Origin: a virus
DNA: 64,000 nt
IMG/VR virus record: IMGVR_UViG_3300015202_000003
Coordinates: 62,001 to 126,000 of that record
Strand: one strand, 5' to 3'
Part shown: in pieces, positions 16,929 to 24,211 of the stretch
How the letters are laid out: each line of letters opens with the position of its first letter
Numbering within the stretch: the first letter of the stretch is position 1
Program-made: the position numbers and the translations under genes
The notes under the pieces: model-generated
What the model was told of the DNA's origin: nothing
Seen by the model: only the letters and a program-made list of their open reading frames with translations
Databases searched by the model: none

Positions 16929-18038
16929 ATGTTTAATGCAGAAGAATTGGCAGGTCAGTTTTTTGGTCTTTTAGAGGTTCTATTCTACGAAGATTCTATT
17001 AAAGGCGGTTCCGGGGGTAGGATGTTTTTGTGCCGTTGTAAGTGTGGCGTTGAAAAACTTTTTTCTGGAAATCGTCTTAAGTCGGGAAGACATAAATCTT
17101 GTGGATGCAAGGGCTTTGGTAATTATGGAGATTCTTCTTTTGTTACTCCGCATTCAAGATTAAAACGACAGAAAGAGATTGCTACTATCGGGGAAGTGTG
17201 GGGTAAATTAACTATTTTAGATTTATATATTTCTGAAACTGTAACGGGTAAAGGTTCTTTAAGGTTGTGTAAATGTGAGTGTGGTGTTGAGAAGATACTT
17301 GGTTATTCCAAATTAAAAAACGGAGATGTTAAATCTTGTGGCTGTTTAAAGTATAAAAGGGGGTTAAAGTATCCCTATAAACCTAATACATCTCACGATT
17401 ATGTTTCTGTTGTTTTAAAAACGAGAGAGGTGAAGAGGTCGAAAAATCTTAAGAGAATAGGTTTAGTTTTTAACAGGCTTACAATAACAGACGTTGTTTT
17501 TCCTGAAAAAGGTAAATCCATTTATGTTTGTCGATGTTCTTGTGATAAAATTTATAAATTAAATCGTTTTTGTAGGTTAGTTAGGGGAGATGTTAAATCT
17601 TGTGGATGTTTGGCGAAAGAAGTTTCCAGTAAAACGGCTTCTAAACTTTCTACCTACAACAATAAAATAGGTAGAATTCATATTTACACAAAGAACGGAG
17701 TTAGCTTCAAAATGCGTTCGTCTTATGAGTTTGCTTTTGCTAACTATTTAACCTCTGAAGGAATAGAATGGGAATATGAACCTAAACTTTTTGTTTTAAA
17801 AGAAGGTTGTCGTTACAAACCTGATTTTTATGTTCCTGCTACAAATGAATGGTATGAAGTTAAAGGTTACATAGATGAAAAATCGAAAGAAAAAATAGAC
17901 TTGTTTCGGGAACAAGGGCATATAATTATTGTTGTAGATCAGGAATATATAAAAAGAGTTACGGGTTTAAAATATGGAGTGATTAATGGAGTGTCTGGTT
18001 TTTATCCAAGAAAGAGGAAAATTAAACATGAAACCTAA
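16929..18038 (+). CDS. Homing-type endonuclease: three zinc fingers plus PD-(D/E)xK nuclease
   Basis: 369 residues. Three related zinc modules (C35-C60, C114-C139, C201-C227), each with a CxCxCG or CxCSC start and an SCGC end and preceded by G-x-L-T-I-type strands, give a repeated DNA-binding region. Residues 260-325 form a PD-(D/E)xK nuclease: E267, KPDFYV (D299), then YEVKGY (E310, K312). Such proteins are typical free-standing homing endonucleases of phages. The gene sits immediately after the Arc-like gene and before an HNH gene, an obvious insertion hot spot next to nrdJ. Confidence 0.8.
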   Translation: MFNAEELAGQFFGLLEVLFYEDSIKGGSGGRMFLCRCKCGVEKLFSGNRLKSGRHKSCGCKGFGNYGDSSFVTPHSRLKRQKEIATIGEVWGKLTILDLYISETVTGKGSLRLCKCECGVEKILGYSKLKNGDVKSCGCLKYKRGLKYPYKPNTSHDYVSVVLKTREVKRSKNLKRIGLVFNRLTITDVVFPEKGKSIYVCRCSCDKIYKLNRFCRLVRGDVKSCGCLAKEVSSKTASKLSTYNNKIGRIHIYTKNGVSFKMRSSYEFAFANYLTSEGIEWEYEPKLFVLKEGCRYKPDFYVPATNEWYEVKGYIDEKSKEKIDLFREQGHIIIVVDQEYIKRVTGLKYGVINGVSGFYPRKRKIKHET

Positions 18039-18171
18039 AAACCCAAATAAGAACGAAGACTTTAATTTAATTTTAAAACAAACTCCACAAAAAACAAAAA
18101 ATAACTCTTATTCTAAAAACAGTTTCTTTCTTCTCTTCCCAAATCAGGGTTTTCATAGTAAAATTAACTCT

Positions 18172-18579
18172 ATGAGCAAAAAGAAGACTCGTTATGTTTT
18201 TAAGGGAGTGGGGGAGAAGAAGGAATCGGAGTTAAATTTTTCTTTAAGAAGAAAAGAATATTTAAAAGAAAATAATACTTGTCAATTTGAAGATGAGAAA
18301 GGTTGTATTTGCGGTAAAACAGAAAGGATTACGGTTCACCACAAGGGGGGTAGAACAGGAAATTTAATTTTCAAAAATCTAATTATTTTATGTGAAGAGC
18401 ATCATGTTTGGATTCATAAGTCTGAAAACGAGGATTATGCTCGTAGAAGAGGATATTTACTTTCCGAATTTATTTCCCCCTATTATCCCAAGAGAGTATA
18501 TTTAAATCCAGAAGATGTTTTGGATGAGGAATTAATTTCTTTCTTTTTAAAAGAAGAAAGGGAGATGTTAGAGAACTGA
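18172..18579 (+). CDS. HNH endonuclease
   Basis: 135 residues from the ATG at 18172. Upstream in-frame starts at 18028 or 17986 overlap the previous gene and are less likely. It has a Cys-based zinc site (CQFE...CICGK) and the HNH core TVHHKGGRTGNL...LCEEHHVWIH. It probably nicks or cleaves DNA, either as a mobile endonuclease or in packaging. Two nuclease genes in tandem support a mobile origin. Confidence 0.8.
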   Translation: MSKKKTRYVFKGVGEKKESELNFSLRRKEYLKENNTCQFEDEKGCICGKTERITVHHKGGRTGNLIFKNLIILCEEHHVWIHKSENEDYARRRGYLLSEFISPYYPKRVYLNPEDVLDEELISFFLKEEREMLEN

Positions 18580-18603
18580 TTAATTTAAAGATAATCTATA
18601 AAA

Positions 18604-18843
18604 ATGAAAATTCCTAAATTTATTTTAACAGGTTTAGTTCTTCAAATTGAAGAATCCGTTATAGCTGTAGAAAAAGAAGAAATCTACGTTAAAAGATTAG
18701 AAACTCAGTTGAAAGAAGCTAAACTAAAATTAGAAAATTTAAAGCTTCAAAGTCAAGAGTTAAATTCTTTTATAGAGGGTCTGGATTCCCAAGAAGAGAT
18801 TTCTTTAAATTTAAATAAAAAAGAAGGGAGTAACATTTTTTAA
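18604..18843 (+). CDS. Small coiled-coil protein
   Basis: 79 residues. The middle (about 15-65) is an ideal coiled coil (VEKEEIYVKRLETQLKEAKL onward). It ends 3 bases before the next gene, so it is co-translated with the two RuvC-like genes. The partner is unknown. Confidence 0.6.
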   Translation: MKIPKFILTGLVLQIEESVIAVEKEEIYVKRLETQLKEAKLKLENLKLQSQELNSFIEGLDSQEEISLNLNKKEGSNIF

Positions 18844-18846
18844 AGA

Positions 18847-19491
18847 ATGGAAAAATCTTCTTTTTCTAAAGTTCTCTGTTTGAATTTAGATTTTCCAAAT
18901 TTGGGTTGGTGTTTTTCTAATTCTAATTTAGAATTTCATTCTGCAATTGAGATGGGGTTGAAACTTTTGTGTTTTTCAAACCGTGGTGGACAAAACACAA
19001 ATCTACGTTATAGGGATGTGTGTTTGTGGTTAGAGAAACAATTAAGTTTTCACGAGCCGGATTTAGTTTTGTATGTAAAAAATTACATGTCCGATTTAGT
19101 TTTATGTGAAAAATCTTATGGGTCTGAAAGTAAATATGATCCTTATATACCTCTTGGATTTTACACTCGGATTTTAGAGCAATGTGCGTTTAAAAAAATA
19201 GAAGTTAAGTCAATAACACCTGAATCTCTAAAATCTCTCTTTACGGGGAACCTAAATGCAGATAGGTCGGATGTAAAGGAAAAAGCTCTAACGGAGTTTG
19301 ATTATTATTTAGATTACGATTTTGAAGATAAGAGAGGGGTGATAGCTTCTTCTTTAGGTCTATTGAAAGTTTTTAAAAATCACCCCGGAGAATTTGAACT
19401 CAAACCTGAAAAGAAGAAACCTATTAAAAAAACAGAAGTTAAAATTAAATTTGATGAACACTGTGTTTTAGAAAGTTTTATGGAGATTTAA
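18847..19491 (+). CDS. RuvC-like protein with lost catalytic residues (inactive paralogue)
   Basis: 214 residues with the same plan as the RuvC-like gene that follows. The first strand LCLNLDFPNLGW keeps the first acidic residue (D15). But the second strand reads LVLYVKNYM where the paralogue has LFIYEETYY, and the last helix lacks the paired aspartates (RGVIASSLGLL against RDISDALSQLG). The active site is therefore broken and the protein may be a structural partner or junction binder. Its last 17 residues and the following DNA are nearly identical to the end of an unrelated gene at 39843, evidence of recombination. Confidence 0.7.
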   Translation: MEKSSFSKVLCLNLDFPNLGWCFSNSNLEFHSAIEMGLKLLCFSNRGGQNTNLRYRDVCLWLEKQLSFHEPDLVLYVKNYMSDLVLCEKSYGSESKYDPYIPLGFYTRILEQCAFKKIEVKSITPESLKSLFTGNLNADRSDVKEKALTEFDYYLDYDFEDKRGVIASSLGLLKVFKNHPGEFELKPEKKKPIKKTEVKIKFDEHCVLESFMEI

Positions 19492-19509
19492 TTTAAATCA
19501 TGGAAAAGA
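19435..19509 (+). repeat. 75-bp repeat shared with 39787-39861
   Basis: The 3' end of the inactive RuvC-like gene and the first bases beyond it match 39787-39861 with two mismatches over 75 bases. The copies encode the same C-terminal peptide (VKIKFDEHCVLESFMEI, H to R in the other copy) and the same intergenic start region. Confidence 0.9.
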
Positions 19510-19547
19510 TTTGACAGGTGAGATTTTCGGTTTGTGTTTTAATTTTT

Positions 19548-20189
19548 ATGGATAAAATCTGTGTTTTTAATCCTCAGCGTATACTTACGTTAGATTTTTC
19601 AATTTCAAGGTCTGGTTGGTCTTTTTATGACAAAGAGAAAGATATTTTAAGAATGGGGGCTAAGACTTTTCCTCAAAAAGTTATTGTAAAAAAAACAAAA
19701 ACTTCCTCTGCTATTTTATCGCATCCGGCTTTAAGGTTTAGAGATATTTCTTTGTGGTTAGAAGATATGTTGGAAGAGTTTAATCCTGAGTTATTTATCT
19801 ACGAAGAAACATATTATTCAGCCAATAAAAGTGCTGCTTACATTTCTGTTTTTTTTTATTGTTCTGTAGATATGCTTTGCGCTGAAAGAAAAATAACAAC
19901 TAAAGCTATATCTCCTACAAGTCTAAAGTTGGGTTGGGGCGGCGATGGGAGATGTGATAAGAAACACCTTCAGGAAAAAGTTCTTCAAAGATTTCCTTCT
20001 TATGCAGAATTTTTAGAAGAAGATTCCCACAAAGACCCTACTAAAATGCGAGATATTTCTGATGCGCTTTCTCAGTTAGGATTGTGGTTAGATAATCCTT
20101 CTGTTTACGAGCCTAAAATTAAAATAAAAAAGAAACCTTTGCCTAAAAGAGAGAAATCTCCTCTTCTTGTCAGAGGGGCATCTGACTAA
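19548..20189 (+). CDS. RuvC-like Holliday junction resolvase
   Basis: 213 residues from the ATG at 19548 (a GTG at 19518 is less likely). RNase H fold with the four-acid pattern of RuvC-type resolvases: LTLDFS (D16), IYEETYY (E86/E87) and MRDISDALSQLG (D169, D172). It would cut four-way junctions made during recombination-dependent replication and free DNA for packaging. The C-terminal tail (KSPLLVRGASD) is encoded by DNA resembling an IS200/IS605 end hairpin (20157-20178), so the tail may be a recent addition. An inactive paralogue lies just upstream. Confidence 0.8.
   Translation: MDKICVFNPQRILTLDFSISRSGWSFYDKEKDILRMGAKTFPQKVIVKKTKTSSAILSHPALRFRDISLWLEDMLEEFNPELFIYEETYYSANKSAAYISVFFYCSVDMLCAERKITTKAISPTSLKLGWGGDGRCDKKHLQEKVLQRFPSYAEFLEEDSHKDPTKMRDISDALSQLGLWLDNPSVYEPKIKIKKKPLPKREKSPLLVRGASD
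20157..20178. mobile_element. IS200/IS605-like end hairpin fragment
   Basis: CTCCTCTTCTTGTCAGAGGGG resembles the right-end hairpin of the tnpB element (CCCCTCTGCTTGTCAGAGGGG at 47040) with two differences. It lies inside the last codons of the RuvC-like gene. Probably a remnant of a lost element. Confidence 0.45.
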
Positions 20190-20213
20190 GTTCGTAAAAT
20201 AAATTAAAAAACC

Positions 20214-20516
20214 ATGTCTACAATCGCAGCGCCTTTTACTCTTGAACAAATTGAAAAATTAAATCTTCAACAAGAAAACGAAAATTTCCATCCGTTTTCT
20301 TGTCCTAATGACGGAGATGAAAAACATAAACAATATGAATTTTCAAAAACCGAGGAGTCTAAAACTCAAACCTTAGAGTCTTTTTTGGGGGATAGAGTAG
20401 AAGAGGGTGTTTCTTTTCCCGAATTTTATTTTACGGAAACAAAATTAGTTGCTGAAGAGAAGGGTTGGCAATGTCCTGTTTGTTCTTACATCCAAACTTA
20501 TGCTTGGGAATTTTAG
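20214..20516 (+). CDS. Small zinc-ribbon-like phage protein
   Basis: 100 residues. FTLEQIEKLNLQQ is followed by HPFSCPNDG and, near the C-terminus, GWQCPVCSYIQTYAWEF. The layout (a HPFxC site, then a WxCPxC site with a Trp near the end) is common in small phage proteins of unknown role, presumably binding zinc with two Cys pairs. Typical start leader AAAAAACC. Confidence 0.65.
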   Translation: MSTIAAPFTLEQIEKLNLQQENENFHPFSCPNDGDEKHKQYEFSKTEESKTQTLESFLGDRVEEGVSFPEFYFTETKLVAEEKGWQCPVCSYIQTYAWEF

Positions 20517-20548
20517 TTTATATTTTTTTAATTATCTGCGTGGTTAAA

Positions 20549-20577
20549 TTCACAAACTCCTTCTTAGGTTTTGTGAA
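20549..20577. promoter_or_regulatory. Inverted repeat before a promoter, possible operator or terminator
   Basis: TTCACAAA at 20549 pairs with TTTGTGAA at 20570. It lies immediately upstream of TTATACT and lacks a T-tract after it, so it may be a binding site rather than a terminator. Confidence 0.4.
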
Positions 20578-20580
20578 TCA

Positions 20581-20589
20581 GGTTATACT
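20581..20589 (+). promoter_or_regulatory. -10 promoter element (GGTTATACT)
   Basis: TATACT ends eight bases before the ATG at 20597, predicting a leaderless or nearly leaderless transcript. Confidence 0.5.
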
Positions 20590-20596
20590 ATATTTC

Positions 20597-21766
20597 ATGT
20601 TAGAAACGCAAAACAAAACAAAAACAGTAGACGCTTGCATTTCAACCGCCAACACGATTTACATTGAAACTTCTTTCTTAAAAGAAATAGGTGCAATTTC
20701 TGTAGATTGCGCAGACGAGTTTTTCGATTACACAAAGCCCATTCATTTATTTTTAAAAGTAGTTAAAGATAAGAATGTAAAAACTTTAATCGAAGAGCGC
20801 CCTCTTTACGAGTTAAATTTTATTTTTTCCGATCAATTTCCTGATTTTCTTAGACATGAATTTGAGCAGTGGTGTCATTTAAAAGCATATCCTTCTTCTT
20901 ACGATACTTCTAAGAGAAATTTTCCTAAAACTTACCGTTTTTCTTTTTCTTCTTTTGAATATTCTTCTTATTCGAGAGTGGAATTTGAGTTAGCTGTGCG
21001 AGATTTAAACTTTTTACAAAATTTAAAAGGTTTTGCGCCATCGAAAGGGCATTGTTTTTCTTTTGTTGAAACTGAAAAATCTTTGAGAGGAATTATGACT
21101 AAGGGTCGAAAATCGAAAGACAATTTGGAATTACCGTTTAACTTAGAAGACTCTTTAGATGTAAACGAAGTGAAAATTAATATTGTTACGGAGAAAGAAA
21201 ACAAATCTGAATTTGAACCTTCTTCTGCTTTAGATGCAGTTCTTTCCACGGTTTCTCATTTAACGGGTTTAGAAGAAGTTGAGTTAATCCTTCCTTCGGA
21301 TTTTCGTTACATGCAAGAACCTCTTTACGGGAACTCTAAACATTCTCCACAAGCTCTAAAAGAAAAAAATGAAATCTCTTTAGTGGAAAAGATTGAAAGT
21401 AGAGTAGGAGATTATTTAGCTTTAATAGTAGAACAAGAGGCGGGGAACTTTGGTTTTACGGTGGAAGAAGGTGTTGATATTTTGGATTCTACTAAAGAGA
21501 AGTGGGCATTAGAAGAATTTGAGGAGCTTTTTAATAAAACAGGTGAAGAAACAAAACAAGAAAGCCCTGTGTTTTTAAATTTCTTGTTGAATTATAAAAA
21601 CCTTACTACAAATTCTAAATTTCAAATTTCTTTGAATACTTCTCTTCATAAAAACGGAGTGTTAAATGAAGAGGGTTTATTAGATGCAGCTTTAAGACTA
21701 AAAAATGAAGTCGCAGATTATACTAAGTGGACATTGGTTTCTTCTCTTTTAAAAGAAGAGTTTTAA
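20597..21766 (+). CDS. Protein of unknown function upstream of recA
   Basis: 389 residues from the ATG at 20597. The longer open frame from 20465 begins with a spurious hydrophobic stretch that overlaps the previous gene. Soluble, acidic in its second half, with an acidic linker (about 195-225) between two parts. No motif is recognised. It has its own promoter and terminator, directly before recA, so a recombination or replication role is possible by position only. Confidence 0.65.
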   Translation: MLETQNKTKTVDACISTANTIYIETSFLKEIGAISVDCADEFFDYTKPIHLFLKVVKDKNVKTLIEERPLYELNFIFSDQFPDFLRHEFEQWCHLKAYPSSYDTSKRNFPKTYRFSFSSFEYSSYSRVEFELAVRDLNFLQNLKGFAPSKGHCFSFVETEKSLRGIMTKGRKSKDNLELPFNLEDSLDVNEVKINIVTEKENKSEFEPSSALDAVLSTVSHLTGLEEVELILPSDFRYMQEPLYGNSKHSPQALKEKNEISLVEKIESRVGDYLALIVEQEAGNFGFTVEEGVDILDSTKEKWALEEFEELFNKTGEETKQESPVFLNFLLNYKNLTTNSKFQISLNTSLHKNGVLNEEGLLDAALRLKNEVADYTKWTLVSSLLKEEF

Positions 21767-21793
21767 ATTTGTTTTCTGATTAGAGTTATTTTT

Positions 21794-21826
21794 AAACAGG
21801 GGTTAACTTTAACCCCTGTTTTCTTT
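21794..21826 (+). terminator. Strong intrinsic terminator
   Basis: AAACAGGGGTTAA at 21794-21806 pairs with TTAACCCCTGTTT at 21809-21821 and is followed by TTCTTTTT. Confidence 0.9.
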
Positions 21827-21832
21827 TTAAGA

Positions 21833-21841
21833 TGTTAAACT
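21833..21841 (+). promoter_or_regulatory. Extended -10 promoter of recA (TGTTAAACT)
   Basis: TGTTAAACT lies just after the terminator and 35 bases before the recA start, the same motif as at 12186, 24195 and 25686. Confidence 0.55.
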
Positions 21842-21876
21842 TAGGAAGTAGTTAGAAGACAAAAGAGATAAAAATT

Positions 21877-23091
21877 ATGGCATTTGACAAAGTAGAAAAA
21901 AAAGAGAAGCCAAAATTAAATTTAGCTTCGCTCCAAGAAAAAATGAGTTATAGTTCTTCAATATCTTTTTATAAGACAGGTTCAATTGTATTGGATGCTA
22001 TCATGGGTGGAGGTATGCCAGAGGGGGGGTTCATTGAATTATGTTCTCCGTCTGGTGTTGGTAAATCCACAACGATGTTACACATTTGTAGAACGATGTG
22101 TGATGAAAATAGAAAAGTTCTTTATATGGATGTTGAAGGAGGTGTTAACCCCAATTCCTTAACTTCTTTTGGGTTAGACCCTCATATTTACGATTCTAAA
22201 TTAAACCCTAACGGAAATTTTATTTTATTAAATCCTTCTACTTATTCAGACGCACAGGAATTAATGGATTTTGCATTGGATGAAAAGAGCGGGGTTAAGA
22301 TGATTGTTATAGATTCTATTACTTTTCTTCTTCCAACAAAAAGATTAGATTCTGATGTAGAAGGTGTTCAGATAGCAATTGATGCTGTTACAACAACTAA
22401 TTTTTTAAAAAAATACAACGCAGAGTGTATGAGAAAAAAAGTGAGTGTTTGGTTAGTCAATCAGATGCGAACAACAATTGATTCTCGCACAGGTGGTAAT
22501 GTTAAATCGGCGGGTGGTTTGGCTTTAGAGCATACTTGTCAGGTAAGAATTAAATTACGCAAGAAACAAGCATTAACAAAAACGGTGACAACTAACATTT
22601 CAAAAGAAGTTGTTCCTTATGGTTCCGTTGTAGTAGCTGAGGCTTTCAAAAACAGATTTGCGCCACCGAATAGAAAGATGGATATGGCAGTTTATTTTGG
22701 ACGGGGGATTTCCAACATCCATACATATAAAGAAATGCTTCAATCCAAGGGTTTAATTAAACAAGGCGGCGCGGGCTATTTTAAAGTTAATCTTTATGAG
22801 GGGATGGAACCCGTTAGTTTACGTTCAGCCGCCGCAGTAGACGGTTATTTATCAGAAAACATTGCACAAGTCCAATCTCTTATAGATTCTTTCGGTGGAA
22901 TCTCTATTCTTTCTGATGAGGAGCAAACTTCTCGAATTTCAAAAGAGATGCCCAAAGGTAATTCTGTTGTTTTATCTTCTCAAAGAGAAGTCTTTATTGG
23001 AGAAGACGAAGAAGTTGAAATTCTTCCCGGAGAGGGTTCTGATGAATCATTAGAACCTCTCTCTTCAATTACGACAGAGGAAGAAGATTAG
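21877..23091 (+). CDS. recA: RecA/UvsX-family recombinase
   Basis: 404 residues. Walker A SPSGVGKST (57-65), Walker B MIVIDS (142-147), an L2-like stretch after VNQMRTTID, and SAGGLALEH. Forms filaments on ssDNA and drives strand exchange with ATP. The C-terminal tail (about 365-404) is very acidic, as in many RecA proteins, where it limits DNA binding. It would act with the SbcC/SbcD proteins and RuvC-like enzymes in this window for recombination-dependent replication and repair. Confidence 0.93.
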   Translation: MAFDKVEKKEKPKLNLASLQEKMSYSSSISFYKTGSIVLDAIMGGGMPEGGFIELCSPSGVGKSTTMLHICRTMCDENRKVLYMDVEGGVNPNSLTSFGLDPHIYDSKLNPNGNFILLNPSTYSDAQELMDFALDEKSGVKMIVIDSITFLLPTKRLDSDVEGVQIAIDAVTTTNFLKKYNAECMRKKVSVWLVNQMRTTIDSRTGGNVKSAGGLALEHTCQVRIKLRKKQALTKTVTTNISKEVVPYGSVVVAEAFKNRFAPPNRKMDMAVYFGRGISNIHTYKEMLQSKGLIKQGGAGYFKVNLYEGMEPVSLRSAAAVDGYLSENIAQVQSLIDSFGGISILSDEEQTSRISKEMPKGNSVVLSSQREVFIGEDEEVEILPGEGSDESLEPLSSITTEEED

Positions 23092-23111
23092 ATTGGATTA
23101 AAACAGGAGTA

Positions 23112-23155
23112 AAAAAGATAGGACTTGGAACGGAAATTCTTTGTCCTATCTTTTT
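23112..23155 (+). terminator. Intrinsic terminator after recA
   Basis: AAAAAGATAGGAC pairs with GTCCTATCTTTTT (13 bp) with an 18-nt loop. Confidence 0.85.
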
Positions 23156-23398
23156 AAACTCGGAAAACTATGCTTAAAAATAAACTTAAAACCAAAGAAG
23201 AAATTCAATTAGAAATTGACAAAAAAGAACTTTTGTAAGAAAACGGTTTTTACAATTTTCTTTTTAATTGAGAGAATTAGCAACTTCTAAATTAGAGGGT
23301 TGAATTTTATAATTAAAGACTTAAAATAGCAATTGGATAAATTACGTGCTGTTTTAAATTTTATAGAAATGGAGCGAGAATAAAAAATCTAATTGAAA
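23156..23398. other. Short gap with only a 22-codon frame
   Basis: The stretch holds one 22-residue frame at 23170-23238 (MLKNKLKTKEEIQLEIDKKE onward), too short to claim, and otherwise nothing I can interpret. Confidence 0.3.
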
Positions 23399-23566
23399 AT
23401 GAAAAACGAGATATTTTCACTGTGTTTGGGCACAGGAACAGGAGAAGAGGTTTTAGTAGAAGTTCCTCTTTTAACTTTTCCTATTATAGATAGCACAACA
23501 TCAGATGATGTTGCCGATACAGCTTCTTCTATTCGATTTAAAAACATATTCTTTGTTCAAAGATGA
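23399..23566 (+). CDS. Small protein, probably first half of a frameshifted gene
   Basis: A 55-residue frame with a good ATG leader (AATTGAA) and protein-like sequence starting MKNEIFSLCLGTGTGEEVLV. It overlaps the next frame by 62 bases. Near 23540 the two frames encode related short strings (SIRFK and FDLKTY), so a +1 shift at the T/A run would join them into one ~100-residue protein. Either overlapping genes or one broken gene. Confidence 0.45.
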   Translation: MKNEIFSLCLGTGTGEEVLVEVPLLTFPIIDSTTSDDVADTASSIRFKNIFFVQR

Positions 23567-23702
23567 AGAGTATATTAATATATTTTTTGAATCTAAAAAC
23601 GAGGAAGATTTAAATTTAGAACATGATTATCAAATAGACCCTAACCAATTGACTTTAGAAGAGATTGAAGCTAAAAAAATTAGAGGAAACATTTTAAATT
23701 AA
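23505..23702 (+). CDS. Small acidic protein, probably second half of a frameshifted gene
   Basis: 65 residues by the first ATG. The first ~13 residues look unlike the rest. From DLKTYSLFKDEEYINIFFES onward the sequence is protein-like and acidic, ending EEIEAKKIRGNILN. See the preceding entry for the probable joining by a +1 shift. Function unknown. Confidence 0.45.
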   Translation: MMLPIQLLLFDLKTYSLFKDEEYINIFFESKNEEDLNLEHDYQIDPNQLTLEEIEAKKIRGNILN

Positions 23703-23708
23703 AAAATT

Positions 23709-24011
23709 ATGGAAGATATAAGTAATAAACTTCCGCCTTGGGGCGCGAAAATAGAGTCTGAAGTTGTGGATACTGAAGCTCTTTCTCCCATTACGGATTC
23801 CGTCAATTCTTTGGAATTACATTTACAACAATTAGAACAGAAAATCGGGCATTTGGCTCATAAAATTAGACCTGTTTCAAAAGAAATCGATTTTTCTTGT
23901 TTTTCTAAGCTCAAAGAGTTGGATTTGAATGGGCATGACGAAAATAAAGACCTTTCAGTTTTGAGATGTAGAATTGTTGAGGTTGATTTCTGTAATTTCT
24001 TATTTATTTGA
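23709..24011 (+). CDS. Small helical protein of unknown function
   Basis: 100 residues. Residues 30-60 have heptad spacing (SLELHLQQLEQKIGHLAHKI), and the second half is acidic and Cys-containing. Leader AAAAAATT is typical. Ends with TGATAG and a terminator. No family recognised. Confidence 0.55.
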   Translation: MEDISNKLPPWGAKIESEVVDTEALSPITDSVNSLELHLQQLEQKIGHLAHKIRPVSKEIDFSCFSKLKELDLNGHDENKDLSVLRCRIVEVDFCNFLFI

Positions 24012-24032
24012 TAGATTAGATGTGTAGAGGAC

Positions 24033-24082
24033 AAAGAAGAAAAAATTCTTAGCTTTAACAACGAAGAATTTTTTCTTCTTTT
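24033..24082 (+). terminator. Long AT-rich intrinsic terminator
   Basis: AAAGAAGAAAAAATTCTT pairs with AAGAATTTTTTCTTCTTT across a 14-nt loop. Confidence 0.75.
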
Positions 24083-24194
24083 GACATTGATATGGAGAAT
24101 AATTTCGTAGATTTGGATAGAAGAATTTTTAAAAAGGGTTTGGATGGTTTTTGGATTAGGATTAAATAATAGATAGAATATTTCAATTATTTTC

Positions 24195-24203
24195 TGTTAA
24201 ACT
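24195..24203 (+). promoter_or_regulatory. Extended -10 promoter (TGTTAAACT) for the SbcC-like operon
   Basis: TGTTAAACT ends eight bases before the ATG at 24212, predicting a leaderless transcript. Confidence 0.55.
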
Positions 24204-24211
24204 AACGTCTA

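Noticed and set aside
20465-20596. N-terminal membrane segment of the gene at 20597
   Set aside because: It overlaps the previous gene, and the promoter at 20581 lies downstream of that start.
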